64,000 bases of DNA from Dethiosulfatarculus sandiegensis (GCF_000931935.2 NZ_AZAC01000014.1:186001-250000), one strand, 5' to 3'; positions 9,646 through 19,422 are shown, counted from the first letter of the stretch. A program made the numbers and translations. Notes: generated by a model not told the origin, from the sequence alone.

Positions 9646-10947
9646 ATGTCCCTGAGCGAGCAAGCCAGGATCAGCTTTATCAGGAACAAATTGCACCTGC
9701 CTTTGAACCAGGTGCTGGCTGTTTTCTACTATGGTTTGGAAATCAACCACCTGAGATCTTCCCTGAAATCACTTGGCAAATTATTCCCCCAATATAAAGA
9801 GCAAGATCCCATACAGGCCATGTACGCCTATCTGGCCAGCTTGGGCATTTCGCCTTTTTCCCCTGAATGCACAAGCGTTAACCTGGTAGCCGCCTTGGGC
9901 CAGTTTTGCAGCCTGGAAGTAAATGAATTCGAGCAGTTGCCAAGATGGCAGAGGGAACGCATCATCTATGAACTGGCTGATCAGATCCTTTTAAACGCAG
10001 TTTTATCAATGACAGCCAATCCTTCACAGGTAGAGCGTCTGGATGTTCCCTCATTGCCTGGAGATTCTGCAAAGGTTGTATGGCCTGTCACTGAGCGCTT
10101 AGCTTATCTCTCCTCTTGCCTTTATTTTTTTCTGCCCATGGAGCAAGCAGTCATAACTTACTGCAAAAGACTCACGGAAGGTTCCATTCCCGCATCCGCC
10201 TTAGAGGCAGCTACAATTGTGCAGAAAAAATTCAATGATGATCCTGAATTTTATTCAGAGATAATTGTGGAAAATAAAGAGCTGATGAAGCCGGAAAATC
10301 AGCTGAAAGACATTTTTTGGTATCATTCCGTTGCCTTAAGTTCATTGTCCAGTACGGAAAAGGGCCGGTCTCTAAAAGCCGGAGGTTTGAGGGATTTGGT
10401 GGTTTTGGTCGTTCTGGATTCCGTGCTTTTAAAAACCGCATTGGCTGAGCATAAAAAAAGCCGCTTACGTAAGACACCCGGTAAGTCAGGCGTAAATACA
10501 TCGGGGAATGCGGAGAAAATAACTTCAGTATTTAAAAGGGTTATATCGGCAGGTAAAGAGATTCCCTTCTCCCAGGTCATAGCCCTTTTGTTGCAAAATA
10601 TTCAAAGGGATGAACTGAAAACCATAGTTTTTAACCAAGTGCTGAAATTGGATATCGAAACTCAGATTCAGGTTCACGCCTTTTTAAAGAAAATGACCAG
10701 CCAGATAATAGCCAGTAATTCGGCTCGCCATAAAACAGGAAAAGTGCTGCTAAGGATCGCCGGTTATGTTCAAAAACAATTAGTATCGGCAAATAAGTTA
10801 ACAGATAACGCTAAGTTAAAAGAAATAGTTTCTGCTGTTATATATATATTTGTCGCCCGCCTCTCTTTAGTCTGTATAGATCATCCGGAAACAGCCTTAC
10901 AGGTAGGCTTGGAAGTTTCAAAACCGGCTAATTCCGTCAATCAGTAG
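9646..10947 (+). CDS. Hypothetical protein, mostly helical
   Basis: This is a 433-residue protein that I do not recognise. The frame is open throughout with codon use like the neighbouring genes, so it is likely real. It appears largely alpha-helical, with no signal peptide and no clear membrane helix apart from a few hydrophobic stretches (for example around LVVLVVLDSVLL). A basic linker near residues 265-285 (KKSRLRKTPGKS) separates two helical regions. It lies alone between two unusually long non-coding spans (about 0.7 kb upstream and 1.4 kb downstream), so context gives no clue to its role. No catalytic motif is visible. Confidence 0.7.
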   Translation: MSLSEQARISFIRNKLHLPLNQVLAVFYYGLEINHLRSSLKSLGKLFPQYKEQDPIQAMYAYLASLGISPFSPECTSVNLVAALGQFCSLEVNEFEQLPRWQRERIIYELADQILLNAVLSMTANPSQVERLDVPSLPGDSAKVVWPVTERLAYLSSCLYFFLPMEQAVITYCKRLTEGSIPASALEAATIVQKKFNDDPEFYSEIIVENKELMKPENQLKDIFWYHSVALSSLSSTEKGRSLKAGGLRDLVVLVVLDSVLLKTALAEHKKSRLRKTPGKSGVNTSGNAEKITSVFKRVISAGKEIPFSQVIALLLQNIQRDELKTIVFNQVLKLDIETQIQVHAFLKKMTSQIIASNSARHKTGKVLLRIAGYVQKQLVSANKLTDNAKLKEIVSAVIYIFVARLSLVCIDHPETALQVGLEVSKPANSVNQ

Positions 10948-12003
10948 AAGAAGGACAAGCCTCCTCTTAATTGTTGGTATGAGTGAGGAATGACTGACCG
11001 CCCTGGTCACTAATTGCGTTTGCCGTCAGCCTGAATTGAGATAGCCTGTTTCCCCTTAGCATAATCGGGTATCCGAGGCCTAAATTACCACGCCTATGCC
11101 CCTCTTTTTATTAAGCCATACCAAACTTGCCTATTCCTTACCGGGTGTGTGCTTTCAAGGTTGCCTTGACTCCTTGATGCGCCAAGGCCTGAATCCAGGC
11201 ATCTTGTGGGCTGGATCTCAATTAACCCCTGTAATATAAGTATGTTTTTCTGTAGTGCGGAATAGGTGGATTTCCCTATCTGTGAAGTCTGGCTTAACCT
11301 GAAGCCTATTTGGTTTCTTTTGATTGTTCTCAATAAGTTGCCCTATCTATTCCCTGCCTGACATAAGGCTGTTTGTTCCCGATAACGGCCTGATTGAATA
11401 TATATTTTATAATTACGTGCTGCATCTTGAAGAATTTAATCAGCTAAATTGGTTTTATAAGACCCGTCTTTTTTGTTCTTGTTCCAGCCCTTAGGCTAAG
11501 GTTTTACTAGCCTTTATTTGGTGAGGTCCAAGAGCTGCGTAAATAACCGTATGGGGCTTGGGTGCTGTGTTTGATTGATCTGGTAATGTAACTAGCTGTT
11601 TTGGAATATAAAATAAATTTATGCGCTCCCGTTTGGTTTTTATGAACAGTTGTGCTTTTTTATTTTTTATCTTTTTGCCTGATTTAGTTCTAGAATTAGT
11701 ATGTCTGGATTTTGAAGTTGTAATGGATGCTTTGTTTGTTTGTAGTGTTATATGGTAAATTTAATTTTTTTGATTTACTCTTCTGATTAGATCAAACTTT
11801 TCTGCATGATTTATATTTAATTAATTGAACATAAAATTAATGATAAGTTTCATATTAACTAAAATTAGAAAATACTATTAACACTTAGTAAATTAATAAA
11901 AATGTAATGTGTATATGCACGTATTATTATCGCCGGTAACTATACGTTAATTCGTAATTTTTCTATAAAAAATTACGTTACATTCTTGTAGTGCGTTTTA
12001 GAC

Positions 12004-12030
12004 TTGACACCAAGGTTTAGTACATAATAA
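12004..12030 (+). promoter_or_regulatory. Candidate promoter of the peptide transporter operon
   Basis: TTGACA (12004-12009) is followed by TAATAA (12025-12030) at a short 15-bp spacing in an AT-rich stretch. It would give a leader of about 340 nt. The match is only fair. Confidence 0.35.
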
Positions 12031-12201
12031 CGTTTTAAAAAATTTAAAAGAGTTAATAAAGAACCAATTAAGCCCTGGGGCTTGGATGCCAAAAAAATCG
12101 TGATTATGCGTTAATAATCCTTTGCAGGACGTTTCCGTTTGTAGTTTCTGCAAAAAGGTTTAAATCAGGTGCGTGTTTTTACGGCCGTTCTTTCGCCTGT
12201 T

Positions 12202-12310
12202 AGTAGGTGCGCCTTAAGATACCGGATATTGATGCTTCTTGGGGAATAAGCATCAAGGCCTCCGGTTTATAGGCGACTTCGCCAGGTTAAGGGCGCTTTT
12301 TTTGAGTACC
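12202..12310 (+). promoter_or_regulatory. Attenuator-like leader of the peptide transporter operon
   Basis: Nested stems pair CGCCT (12210-12214) with AGGCG (12271-12275), ACCGGA (12221-12226) with TCCGGT (12261-12266), and TTGATGCTT (12229-12237) with AAGCATCAA (12248-12256). The AGGCG segment can instead join a hairpin ending in GGGCGC followed by seven T residues. This is the layout of a switch between antiterminator and terminator. I recognise no known riboswitch class. Confidence 0.4.
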
Positions 12311-12379
12311 CGGCTGGAACAGGGCAGGGGTGACTTACCTGGCGCCCCAAAACAAAACAACGAGGGAGGTTTTTAGTAA

Positions 12380-13927
12380 ATGAAAAAAGCGTTCATGACA
12401 TGCCTTGTTTTGCTGATGGCATTGGCGCTTTGCGCCCCGCTTGCGTCCTTTGCCTCAGACGATGGCAAGACCCTGGTTTTTGCAATTGGTGCTGAGCCTA
12501 TCAAGCTTGACCCCCCCAACCAGACTGACAACCCCTCGGAGATGGTCATCCGCACCATCTATGATGGATTGGTTGATTTCGGGCCCAACATGGAGATTGT
12601 TCCCCGGGTGGCCAAGTCCTGGGATATCTCCAAAGACGGACTCACCTATACTTTTCACCTGCGCAAAGGCGTGAAGTTCCATGATGGAACTCCCTTAAAC
12701 GCAGAGGCCGTGGTTTTCAGCGTTTCCAGAAACCTGGACCCCGACCACCGCACACGCAGAACCAAACTTTACCTTCCTTTTATTGAATCCATAAAGGCTG
12801 CGGATGAATACACCGTGGTCATGAAGTTGAAAAACCCCTTTGGCGCCATCCTCGCTCATTTCGCCCATGCCGCCGGAAGCATTGTCAGCCCGGCCGCAGT
12901 AAAAAAATACGGCGATAAATTGGCCGTCAACCCTGTGGGTTGTGGACCTTACAAGTTCAAGGAATGGGTGCCCGGCGACCGTATTGTGCTGGTGGCCAAT
13001 AAGGATTACTGGGGACCCAAGCCCAAATTGGAAGAGGTTGTCTTCAAGCCTGTTCCCGAAGCCGGATCCAGGGTGGTTATGCTCGAGACCGGTGAGGCCG
13101 ACCTGGTATACCCCGTGCCGATTATTGAGGTGGATCGCCTGAATGCGAGCAAGGTGGCCAAGGTGGAGAGCTCCCCCACAGCCAGGGCCATGTACGCGGG
13201 TATGAACATCTACAAAAAACCCTTTAACGATGTTCGGGTCCGTCAGGCGATCAACTACGCCATCAACAAAAAATCCATTGTCAAAAACATTTTAAAGGGC
13301 ATGGCCTCACCCAGTAAATCCATGATGGGTAGTCTGGTCTGGGGTTACACACCGTCCGGATACTATGATTACGATCCTAAAAAGGCCAAAAAACTCTTGG
13401 CTGAGGCCGGTTACCCCAATGGCTTTGAAATCAGCTTCTGGACTCCGGAAGGCCGCTACCCCATGGACGCCCAGATCAGCGAGGCCGTGGTCGGCATGCT
13501 GAACAAGGTTGGCATCAAGGCCAAGCTGCGCAAATGGGAATGGGCTTCCTATCTTAAGAACCTGCGCAAAAAACCCGAAGAAGCCAAGTACGACATGTTC
13601 TATATTGGCTGGTCGCCTTCCACTGGTGATGCCGACTGGGCTCTGCGTCCCTTGTTTGCCACAGACATGTGGGCTCCCGAAGGCAACAACCGCCAGTATT
13701 ATTCCAGTAAGAAGGTGGATGAAGGCCTGCTTAAGGGCATGAAGACCGCTGATCCCGAAAAGCGCAAGGCTGTTTACGCCGAGGTGCAAAAAGAGCTGGT
13801 CAAGGACGCCGCCTGGGGAATGCTGGTGGATATGGTCCAGTCAGTGGGCATGGTTCCCTCTTTGATGGGCGTGGAAAGCTCTCCATTGGAGTTTGTGTTG
13901 GTGCGAAACGCCTATTTCAAGAAATAA
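12380..13927 (+). CDS. Peptide/nickel-type ABC transporter substrate-binding protein
   Basis: This 515-residue periplasmic protein has a clear signal peptide (basic MKKAF start, hydrophobic core, cleavage near ASFAS). It belongs to solute-binding family 5 (DppA/OppA-like): LDPPNQTDN, AKSWDISKDGLTYTFHLRKG and the FHDGTPLNAEAV segment are characteristic. A strong ribosome site (GAGGGAGG) precedes the ATG. It heads an operon with two permeases, an isoaspartyl dipeptidase and two ATPases. A dipeptide or isoaspartyl dipeptide is therefore a reasonable substrate guess. A perfect hairpin directly after the gene probably limits read-through, giving more binding protein than permease. Confidence 0.9.
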   Translation: MKKAFMTCLVLLMALALCAPLASFASDDGKTLVFAIGAEPIKLDPPNQTDNPSEMVIRTIYDGLVDFGPNMEIVPRVAKSWDISKDGLTYTFHLRKGVKFHDGTPLNAEAVVFSVSRNLDPDHRTRRTKLYLPFIESIKAADEYTVVMKLKNPFGAILAHFAHAAGSIVSPAAVKKYGDKLAVNPVGCGPYKFKEWVPGDRIVLVANKDYWGPKPKLEEVVFKPVPEAGSRVVMLETGEADLVYPVPIIEVDRLNASKVAKVESSPTARAMYAGMNIYKKPFNDVRVRQAINYAINKKSIVKNILKGMASPSKSMMGSLVWGYTPSGYYDYDPKKAKKLLAEAGYPNGFEISFWTPEGRYPMDAQISEAVVGMLNKVGIKAKLRKWEWASYLKNLRKKPEEAKYDMFYIGWSPSTGDADWALRPLFATDMWAPEGNNRQYYSSKKVDEGLLKGMKTADPEKRKAVYAEVQKELVKDAAWGMLVDMVQSVGMVPSLMGVESSPLEFVLVRNAYFKK

Positions 13928-13951
13928 GGCCAATGGTTCCAATCTGAGCCC

Positions 13952-13996
13952 ACAAAATCCCCCACTGGCTTTCAAGAGGGCAGTGGGGGATTTTGT
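13952..13996 (+). terminator. Attenuating hairpin between binding protein and permease genes
   Basis: A perfect 16-bp stem (13952-13967 with 13981-13996) with a 13-nt loop. The T-tract is weak, so partial termination or mRNA stabilisation of the binding-protein message is likely. Confidence 0.7.
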
Positions 13997-14052
13997 CTTC
14001 CATTAAGGGCGTATTGGGAAATTTTTGTGAATCCCCTTAAAAGTGTGGTTCC

Positions 14053-14973
14053 ATGTTAAGACTAATCAGCCGCCGTCTACTATATCTGATACCGATTATA
14101 ATCGGCGTTACTTTCATATCATTCGGCATCATGCGCATGACCCCCGGCGATCCGGCCCAGATCCTGGCTGGTGAGGATGCGTCGCTGGAAGATATCGAGT
14201 CCATCAGAAAACAGTTTGGACTGGATAAGCCCTTTTTGCTGCAATACGCCATCTATCTGGGAAACCTGGTGCAGGGCGATATGGGAGTATCCATACGAAC
14301 CCAGAGAACGGTTTTAAGCGAGATCATGGCCCGCTATCCGGCCACCTTGGAGCTGGCCGGTCTGGCTGTGCTGGTGGCTACTGTTTTGGGGCTGGTAACC
14401 GGCATAATAGCGGCTAAAAATCAAAACTCGTTTTTTGATTACGGCTCCATGGTGGTCTCGCTCTTCGGCATATCCATGCCGTCATTTTGGCTGGGACTCA
14501 TGCTCATGTTGATCTTTGCGGTGATATTGGGCTGGTTTCCGGCGGTGGGCAGGGGCGGGTTTTCCCACCTTGTTTTGCCTGCCATATCCCTGGGCGCCAA
14601 CTCGGCCGCCATTATTGCGCGCATGACCCGGTCCTCCATGCTTGAGGTCATCAGACAGGATTATATCAGGACCGCCCGGGCCAAGGGTTTGGCCGAAAGG
14701 GTGGTGCTTTATAAACACGCGGTGCGAAACGCCCTTATCCCCGTGGTCACTGTGGTGGGAATTCAGTTCGGCTACATGCTTAGCGGAGCGATCCTCACCG
14801 AGACGGTTTTCGCCTGGCCCGGGGTGGGGCGCATGATTGTCCAGGCCATATACACCAGGGATTACCCACTGGTCCAGGGAGCCATTCTCTTTGTGGCCAT
14901 CAACTTTACCCTGGTCAATCTTTTCGTTGACTTACTATACGGTTACATAAATCCCAGGCTGCGGGTGGAATAA
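14053..14973 (+). CDS. Peptide-type ABC transporter permease (DppB-like)
   Basis: This 306-residue inner-membrane permease has six predicted helices and the family's N-terminal signature (RRLLYLIPIIIGVTFISF, then RMTPGDPA). The cytoplasmic EAA loop that contacts the ATPase reads YIRTARAKGLAERVV. It is the second gene of the transporter operon, 125 bp after the binding protein across an attenuating hairpin, and ends 4 bp before the second permease. The ribosome binding site is weak. Confidence 0.92.
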   Translation: MLRLISRRLLYLIPIIIGVTFISFGIMRMTPGDPAQILAGEDASLEDIESIRKQFGLDKPFLLQYAIYLGNLVQGDMGVSIRTQRTVLSEIMARYPATLELAGLAVLVATVLGLVTGIIAAKNQNSFFDYGSMVVSLFGISMPSFWLGLMLMLIFAVILGWFPAVGRGGFSHLVLPAISLGANSAAIIARMTRSSMLEVIRQDYIRTARAKGLAERVVLYKHAVRNALIPVVTVVGIQFGYMLSGAILTETVFAWPGVGRMIVQAIYTRDYPLVQGAILFVAINFTLVNLFVDLLYGYINPRLRVE

Positions 14974-14977
14974 GATC

Positions 14978-15850
14978 ATGGCAGCAATCAACAATAAAAT
15001 AAAAGGACAAAGCCAATTTACCCTGGCTTATCGTCAGTTCCGTAAAAACAAAGGCGCCATGGTGGGGCTGATCATTGTATGCATTTTTGTGCTGAGCGCC
15101 ATCTTTGCCCCCCTGATTGCTCCTTATGATCCCCTGGACTCTAATCTGGAGATGTCCTTAAAAGGCCACAGCGTAGAGCATCCCTTGGGCACCGACGAAC
15201 AGGGCAGGGATATATTGAGCCGCATAATCTGGGGCGGCAGGGTCTCTTTGGCCATTGGGGTGGTGGCTGTTTTCATTGCCATGGTCCTGGGGGTGTTTAT
15301 CGGGGTTCTGGCAGGCTATGTGGGGGGGAAAATAGACAATGCCCTGATGCGTTTCATGGATATCCTCATAGCGTTTCCCGGCATTCTGCTGGCCATGGCC
15401 ATTGTCAGCGCCTTGGGCCCCAGTACGATAAACCTGATGATAGCCATAGGCATCTATTCCGTTCCCATGTTTGCCAGGGTGATCCGTTCTTCGGTTCTCT
15501 CTGTAAAGGAGATGGAGTTTATTGAAGCGGCCAGGGCTGTAGGGGTGAGTCATTTCAAGATCGTGCTGACCCATGTGTTGCCCAATTGCATCGGGCCTTT
15601 TCTGGTCTTGGCCACCTTAAGGGTGGCAACCGCCATTCTGGCCGGGGCGGGCTTGAGCTTTCTCGGCATGGGACCCCAGCCCCCGACTCCGGAATGGGGC
15701 GCCATGCTTTCTTCGGGCAGAACCTATCTCAGGGCCGCGCCTTGGGTGGCCACCTATCCGGGCTTTGCCATTATGTTTGTGGTTTTGGGCTTCAATATCT
15801 TGGGTGACGGCATACGTGACGCGCTCGACCCCAAACTTAAGACCGATTGA
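14978..15850 (+). CDS. Peptide-type ABC transporter permease (DppC-like)
   Basis: This 290-residue permease has an N-terminal helix (MVGLIIVCIFVLSAIFAPLIAPYDP) typical of DppC/OppC proteins, then HPLGTDEQGRDILSRIIWG and the EAA loop (FIEAARAVGVSHFKIVLTHVLPN). It pairs with the preceding permease to form the membrane channel. Its ATG follows the previous stop by 4 bp, so the two are co-translated. A gap of about 250 bp without a terminator separates it from the dipeptidase gene. Confidence 0.93.
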   Translation: MAAINNKIKGQSQFTLAYRQFRKNKGAMVGLIIVCIFVLSAIFAPLIAPYDPLDSNLEMSLKGHSVEHPLGTDEQGRDILSRIIWGGRVSLAIGVVAVFIAMVLGVFIGVLAGYVGGKIDNALMRFMDILIAFPGILLAMAIVSALGPSTINLMIAIGIYSVPMFARVIRSSVLSVKEMEFIEAARAVGVSHFKIVLTHVLPNCIGPFLVLATLRVATAILAGAGLSFLGMGPQPPTPEWGAMLSSGRTYLRAAPWVATYPGFAIMFVVLGFNILGDGIRDALDPKLKTD

Positions 15851-16098
15851 TTCTTCAAGATGCATACCGGTTGCGGCAACTTGGTAGCATAATAGCCAAA
15901 GGAGCTTAATTAAAGGCAGTTTCATTGGGAATACAGTTAAATTGCCGATACGTCTATTTGTTTGGCTATCCGCCGAGAGTTGGTGAAAAACAGTTTTCCA
16001 ATCCTTGGCCGGAATCATTTGGTTAAAAAAAAGCAATTAAGCGGGTGTATTAAGGCCCGCAGCCAGGCTGCATCAAGCGGCCTGGTTGAGAGGTGCAC

Positions 16099-17262
16099 AT
16101 GTTTACATTGATAAAAGGCGCCAAGGTCTTTGCCCCCCATGATCTGGGAGTGCAGGACATTTTAATGGCCGGCGGGAAAATCGCCGCAATACAGGAAAAA
16201 ATAGATCCCCCGAAAGGGCTTTCCGTCAAAGAGGTCAAGGCCGAAGGAATGATAGCCACCCCAGGGGTTATTGATCTGCATGTTCATATCACCGGAGGAG
16301 GAGGCGAGGGCGGCCCGGCCACCAGGGTGCCCGAGATAGATATAAGTCATCTTACCCAGGCCGGTGTAACCACTGTGGTGGGAGTCTTGGGTGTGGACGA
16401 TTTCTCCAGAAATCCTGATACGGTGATGATCAAGGTTTTGGGCCTCAGGCAGGAAGGCATGAGCGCCTATATGATGACCGGTTCCTATGGATTCCCCCCT
16501 TCCACCATAACCGGCTCCCTGCGCAGAGACCTGGCGCTTCTGCCTCCGGTGGTGGGGGTTGGGGAGCTGGCCATATCGGACCACCGCTCCAGCCAGCCTA
16601 CTTTTGAAGACCTGGCCAAGGTGGCGGCCGAAGTGAGGGTCGGCGCCCTTTTGGGAAACAAGGCCGGATTGGTGCATCTGCATATGGGCGGGGGCCAGGC
16701 CGGTATGGATTATCTCTTCCAACTGGTGCGAAAAACCGAGATCCCCATCACCCAATATCTGCCCACCCATGTAACCAGGACGGAAGAGCTCTTTGAACAG
16801 GCCCTTACCTTTGCCTCCATGGGCGGTTTCATTGATATCACCTTGACCGGCGAGCGCCCCACCCAGGAGATAAACGTGGCAGAGGCCTTGACCAGGATGA
16901 AGAATAAGAACATTAAAACCGATTGCCTGACCTTCACCTCGGACGGTAACGGCAGCCTGCCCAAGTTCGATGAAAACGAAAATTACATAGGCATGGGCAT
17001 AGGCAGCCCCTCTTCCCTCTTAAGGGAGTTTAAACGCCTTGTGGTTCAAGGCGGGTTTGAGGCCAGCGATCTCCTGCCTTGCCTTACCTTGAACCCGGCC
17101 CGCAGGATAAAGGTTGATGGGAAAAAGGGCTCCCTTGAAGTGGGCAAAGACGCGGATCTGATCCTGTTTGACGGCGATTGGAATATAGACAGTGTCTGGT
17201 GCCTGGGCAAACACATGGTCAAGGGCGGCGAGCCTTTGGTTAAGGGATTCTGCGCCCGCTGA
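16099..17262 (+). CDS. iadA: Isoaspartyl dipeptidase-like amidohydrolase (IadA family)
   Basis: This 387-residue enzyme aligns throughout with E. coli isoaspartyl dipeptidase, which cleaves beta-aspartyl dipeptides formed from damaged proteins. Metal ligands are visible: HVH (61, 63), His195 in HLHMGGG, the His in LPTHVTR and the Asp in TSDGNGS. The substrate loop GGGGEGGPATR is also present. The bridging position, a carbamylated Lys162 in the E. coli enzyme (GVKCAIS), is Glu156 here (GVGELAIS); that comparison relies on the remembered E. coli sequence. ATG 16099 was chosen over GTG 16093 because GAGAGG is better spaced. The gene lies between permease and ATPase genes of a peptide transporter, which suggests import and cleavage of isoaspartyl dipeptides. 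Confidence 0.88.
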   Translation: MFTLIKGAKVFAPHDLGVQDILMAGGKIAAIQEKIDPPKGLSVKEVKAEGMIATPGVIDLHVHITGGGGEGGPATRVPEIDISHLTQAGVTTVVGVLGVDDFSRNPDTVMIKVLGLRQEGMSAYMMTGSYGFPPSTITGSLRRDLALLPPVVGVGELAISDHRSSQPTFEDLAKVAAEVRVGALLGNKAGLVHLHMGGGQAGMDYLFQLVRKTEIPITQYLPTHVTRTEELFEQALTFASMGGFIDITLTGERPTQEINVAEALTRMKNKNIKTDCLTFTSDGNGSLPKFDENENYIGMGIGSPSSLLREFKRLVVQGGFEASDLLPCLTLNPARRIKVDGKKGSLEVGKDADLILFDGDWNIDSVWCLGKHMVKGGEPLVKGFCAR

Positions 17263-17327
17263 AAAAGGTTTTCCGGGGTTCCCGCCTTAAGGGCGGGACT
17301 CCCCTTTGCCAAAGGGAGATGCCATTA

Positions 17328-18314
17328 ATGCCTTTAATTGAGCTCAAGGAACTTAAAACCTATTTTCGTACGGATAAAGGCTTGGCCCGGGCAGTTGACG
17401 GGGTTAACTTCAGCATCAAAAGAGAAAGAACCCTGGGAGTGGTTGGTGAAAGCGGCAGCGGAAAGTCGGTGACCGCCATGTCCATCATGGGGCTGATCCC
17501 CAACCCGCCCGGTAGTATAGAAGGCGGCGAGATTCTGTTTCGCCACAAGGGCCAGACTATAGATTTAAGCAAGCTGCCGTCCAATGGCTCTAAGATGCGC
17601 AGTATCAGGGGCAATGAGATCGCAATGATTTTTCAAGAGCCCATGACTTCCCTGAATCCGGTTTTTACCATCGGTGATCAGATAAGCGAAGCCTTGATAC
17701 TGCACGAGGGACTTTCCAAAAAAGATGCCAAGGATGAGGCCATAAAGATGTTGGAGGAGGTGGGGATCCCCCTGCCTGCCCAGCGTTTTGACGAATATCC
17801 CCACCAGCTCTCGGGGGGAATGCGTCAAAGGGCCATGATCGCCATGGCCCTTTCCTGCAACCCTGCCTTGCTTATTGCGGATGAGCCGACCACGGCTCTG
17901 GATGTGACGATCCAGGCCCAGGTGCTGGAGCTGATGAACCGGCTGCAGGAGGAACACAGGACAGCCATTATGTTCATCACCCATGACCTGGGGGTTATTG
18001 CCAATATGGCCGACGATGTGGTGGTGATGTACCTGGGGCGAATTGTGGAGTCCGCTTGTGTGAGGGATGTTTTTCATAACCCCAGGCATCCCTATACACA
18101 AGGGTTGATGAAGTCCATTCCTTCGCTTACAGCCAGCCGCGAGGACCGGTTAAAGCCAATCAAGGGAGTGGTGCCGGATCTGGTCAACATACCGCCTGGT
18201 TGCGGCTTTGAACCCCGCTGCCCCAATGCCATGCCCATCTGTCGAGAAAAACGCCCCGTCTTAAGGGAAATCGCGCCCGGACATCAGGTTTCCTGCTGGC
18301 TGGAACTAAAGTAG
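17328..18314 (+). CDS. Peptide-type ABC transporter ATPase (DppD-like)
   Basis: This 328-residue ATPase has Walker A GESGSGKS, Q-loop FQEPMTSLNP, signature LSGGMRQR, Walker B LLIADEPTTALD and the switch His in FITHDLGV. The C-terminal oligopeptide-transporter domain has a Cys-rich motif (PGCGFEPRCPNAMPIC) that in relatives carries a Fe-S cluster or disulfide-like site. ATG 17328 is better than ATG 17319, because AAAGGGAG abuts the latter directly. It works with the next ATPase as a heterodimer driving the two permeases. Confidence 0.94.
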   Translation: MPLIELKELKTYFRTDKGLARAVDGVNFSIKRERTLGVVGESGSGKSVTAMSIMGLIPNPPGSIEGGEILFRHKGQTIDLSKLPSNGSKMRSIRGNEIAMIFQEPMTSLNPVFTIGDQISEALILHEGLSKKDAKDEAIKMLEEVGIPLPAQRFDEYPHQLSGGMRQRAMIAMALSCNPALLIADEPTTALDVTIQAQVLELMNRLQEEHRTAIMFITHDLGVIANMADDVVVMYLGRIVESACVRDVFHNPRHPYTQGLMKSIPSLTASREDRLKPIKGVVPDLVNIPPGCGFEPRCPNAMPICREKRPVLREIAPGHQVSCWLELK

Positions 18315-18325
18315 CGGAGGTGATA

Positions 18326-19366
18326 ATGGGAAATCTGAATGACAATATATTGCTTGATGTTAAGGGATTAAAAAAACATTTTCCCATTCGCAAGGGCTAT
18401 GTCAAAAGTGAAAAGGCAACAGTCAAGGCTGTGGACGGGGTCAACCTTTTCATAAAAGAAGGGGAGACTCTGGGGATCGTGGGGGAAAGCGGTTGCGGAA
18501 AAACCACGGCCGGACGCTCCATCCTGCGCCTGATTGAGCCTACTGAAGGGGAAATATCCTTTAAGAGTAAAAAATTGGCCGGTCCGGGTGAAAAATACCG
18601 TCAAGTGGATGTAATGAGATCCCCTCCTAAAGAGCTTAAATCCTTGCGCCAGGAGATGCAGATCATATTTCAAGACCCTTATTCTTCTTTGGATCCGCGC
18701 ATGACTGTGGGCAGGATTGTGGGCGAGCCTTTGCGGGCCCATGCCCTGGCCAAGGGAGAGAGGGCGGACAGGGTGGCTTATCTTCTTGAGTCCGTGGGGC
18801 TCAAGCCTGACCATGCAAATCGTTATCCCCATGAGTTTTCCGGCGGCCAGAGGCAGCGCATCGGAATTGCCCGGGCCTTGGCTCCCAACCCCAGCCTGGT
18901 GGTGGCTGACGAGCCTGTCTCGGCCCTGGATGTCTCCATCCAAGCCCAGGTAACCAACCTGCTTTTAGATCTGCAGCAGGAGTTTGACCTCACCTACATG
19001 TTTATCGGTCATGACCTGTCAGTGGTGAAATATGTCAGCGACAGGGTGGCTGTCATGTACCTGGGCAAAGTGGTTGAGCTGGTGAGTGCAGGCAAGCTTT
19101 TCAGTGAGCCCAAGCATCCTTACACAGAGGCGCTGATGTCTGCCGTGCCGGTGCCAGATCCTGATTTTGAAATGAAACGAATTCTTCTGCAGGGCGACGT
19201 ACCCAGCCCGGTAAATCCGCCTTCCGGGTGTCATTTTCATCCTCGTTGCCAATATGCCAGGGATATTTGCAAGGAAAAGATCCCTGAATATCGCGATTTG
19301 GGAGGGGAGCATTTTGTGGCCTGCCACAGGGCCGATGAATTGGACCTGTTGCCGGTGGTTGGTTAA
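18326..19366 (+). CDS. Peptide-type ABC transporter ATPase (DppF-like)
   Basis: This 346-residue ATPase has Walker [10 protein letters not shown]-loop [14 protein letters not shown], signature FSGGQRQR, Walker [13 protein letters not shown] and switch His in FIGHDLSV. The C-terminal motif ([16 protein letters not shown]) is typical of the family. GGAGG with 5-nt spacing supports ATG 18326 over GTG 18320. It is the last gene of the operon that starts at 12380; a terminator follows about 55 bp downstream. Confidence 0.94.
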   Translation: MGNLNDNILLDVKGLKKHFPIRKGYVKSEKATVKAVDGVNLFIKEGETLGIVGESGCGKTTAGRSILRLIEPTEGEISFKSKKLAGPGEKYRQVDVMRSPPKELKSLRQEMQIIFQDPYSSLDPRMTVGRIVGEPLRAHALAKGERADRVAYLLESVGLKPDHANRYPHEFSGGQRQRIGIARALAPNPSLVVADEPVSALDVSIQAQVTNLLLDLQQEFDLTYMFIGHDLSVVKYVSDRVAVMYLGKVVELVSAGKLFSEPKHPYTEALMSAVPVPDPDFEMKRILLQGDVPSPVNPPSGCHFHPRCQYARDICKEKIPEYRDLGGEHFVACHRADELDLLPVVG

Positions 19367-19422
19367 AGCGTTTTCCCAAGATTGTTTGCTTAATAAAATA
19401 TAATTAAATATAGGTGGGTAGA

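Larger units (their letters stand above)
10948..12379. other. Long AT-rich non-coding stretch upstream of the peptide ABC operon
   Basis: About 1.4 kb without a supportable gene. The segment 11600-12060 is especially AT-rich and contains a perfect 10-bp stem-loop (11953-11962 with 11968-11977). The right third holds a candidate promoter and a structured leader for the transporter operon. Confidence 0.5.
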
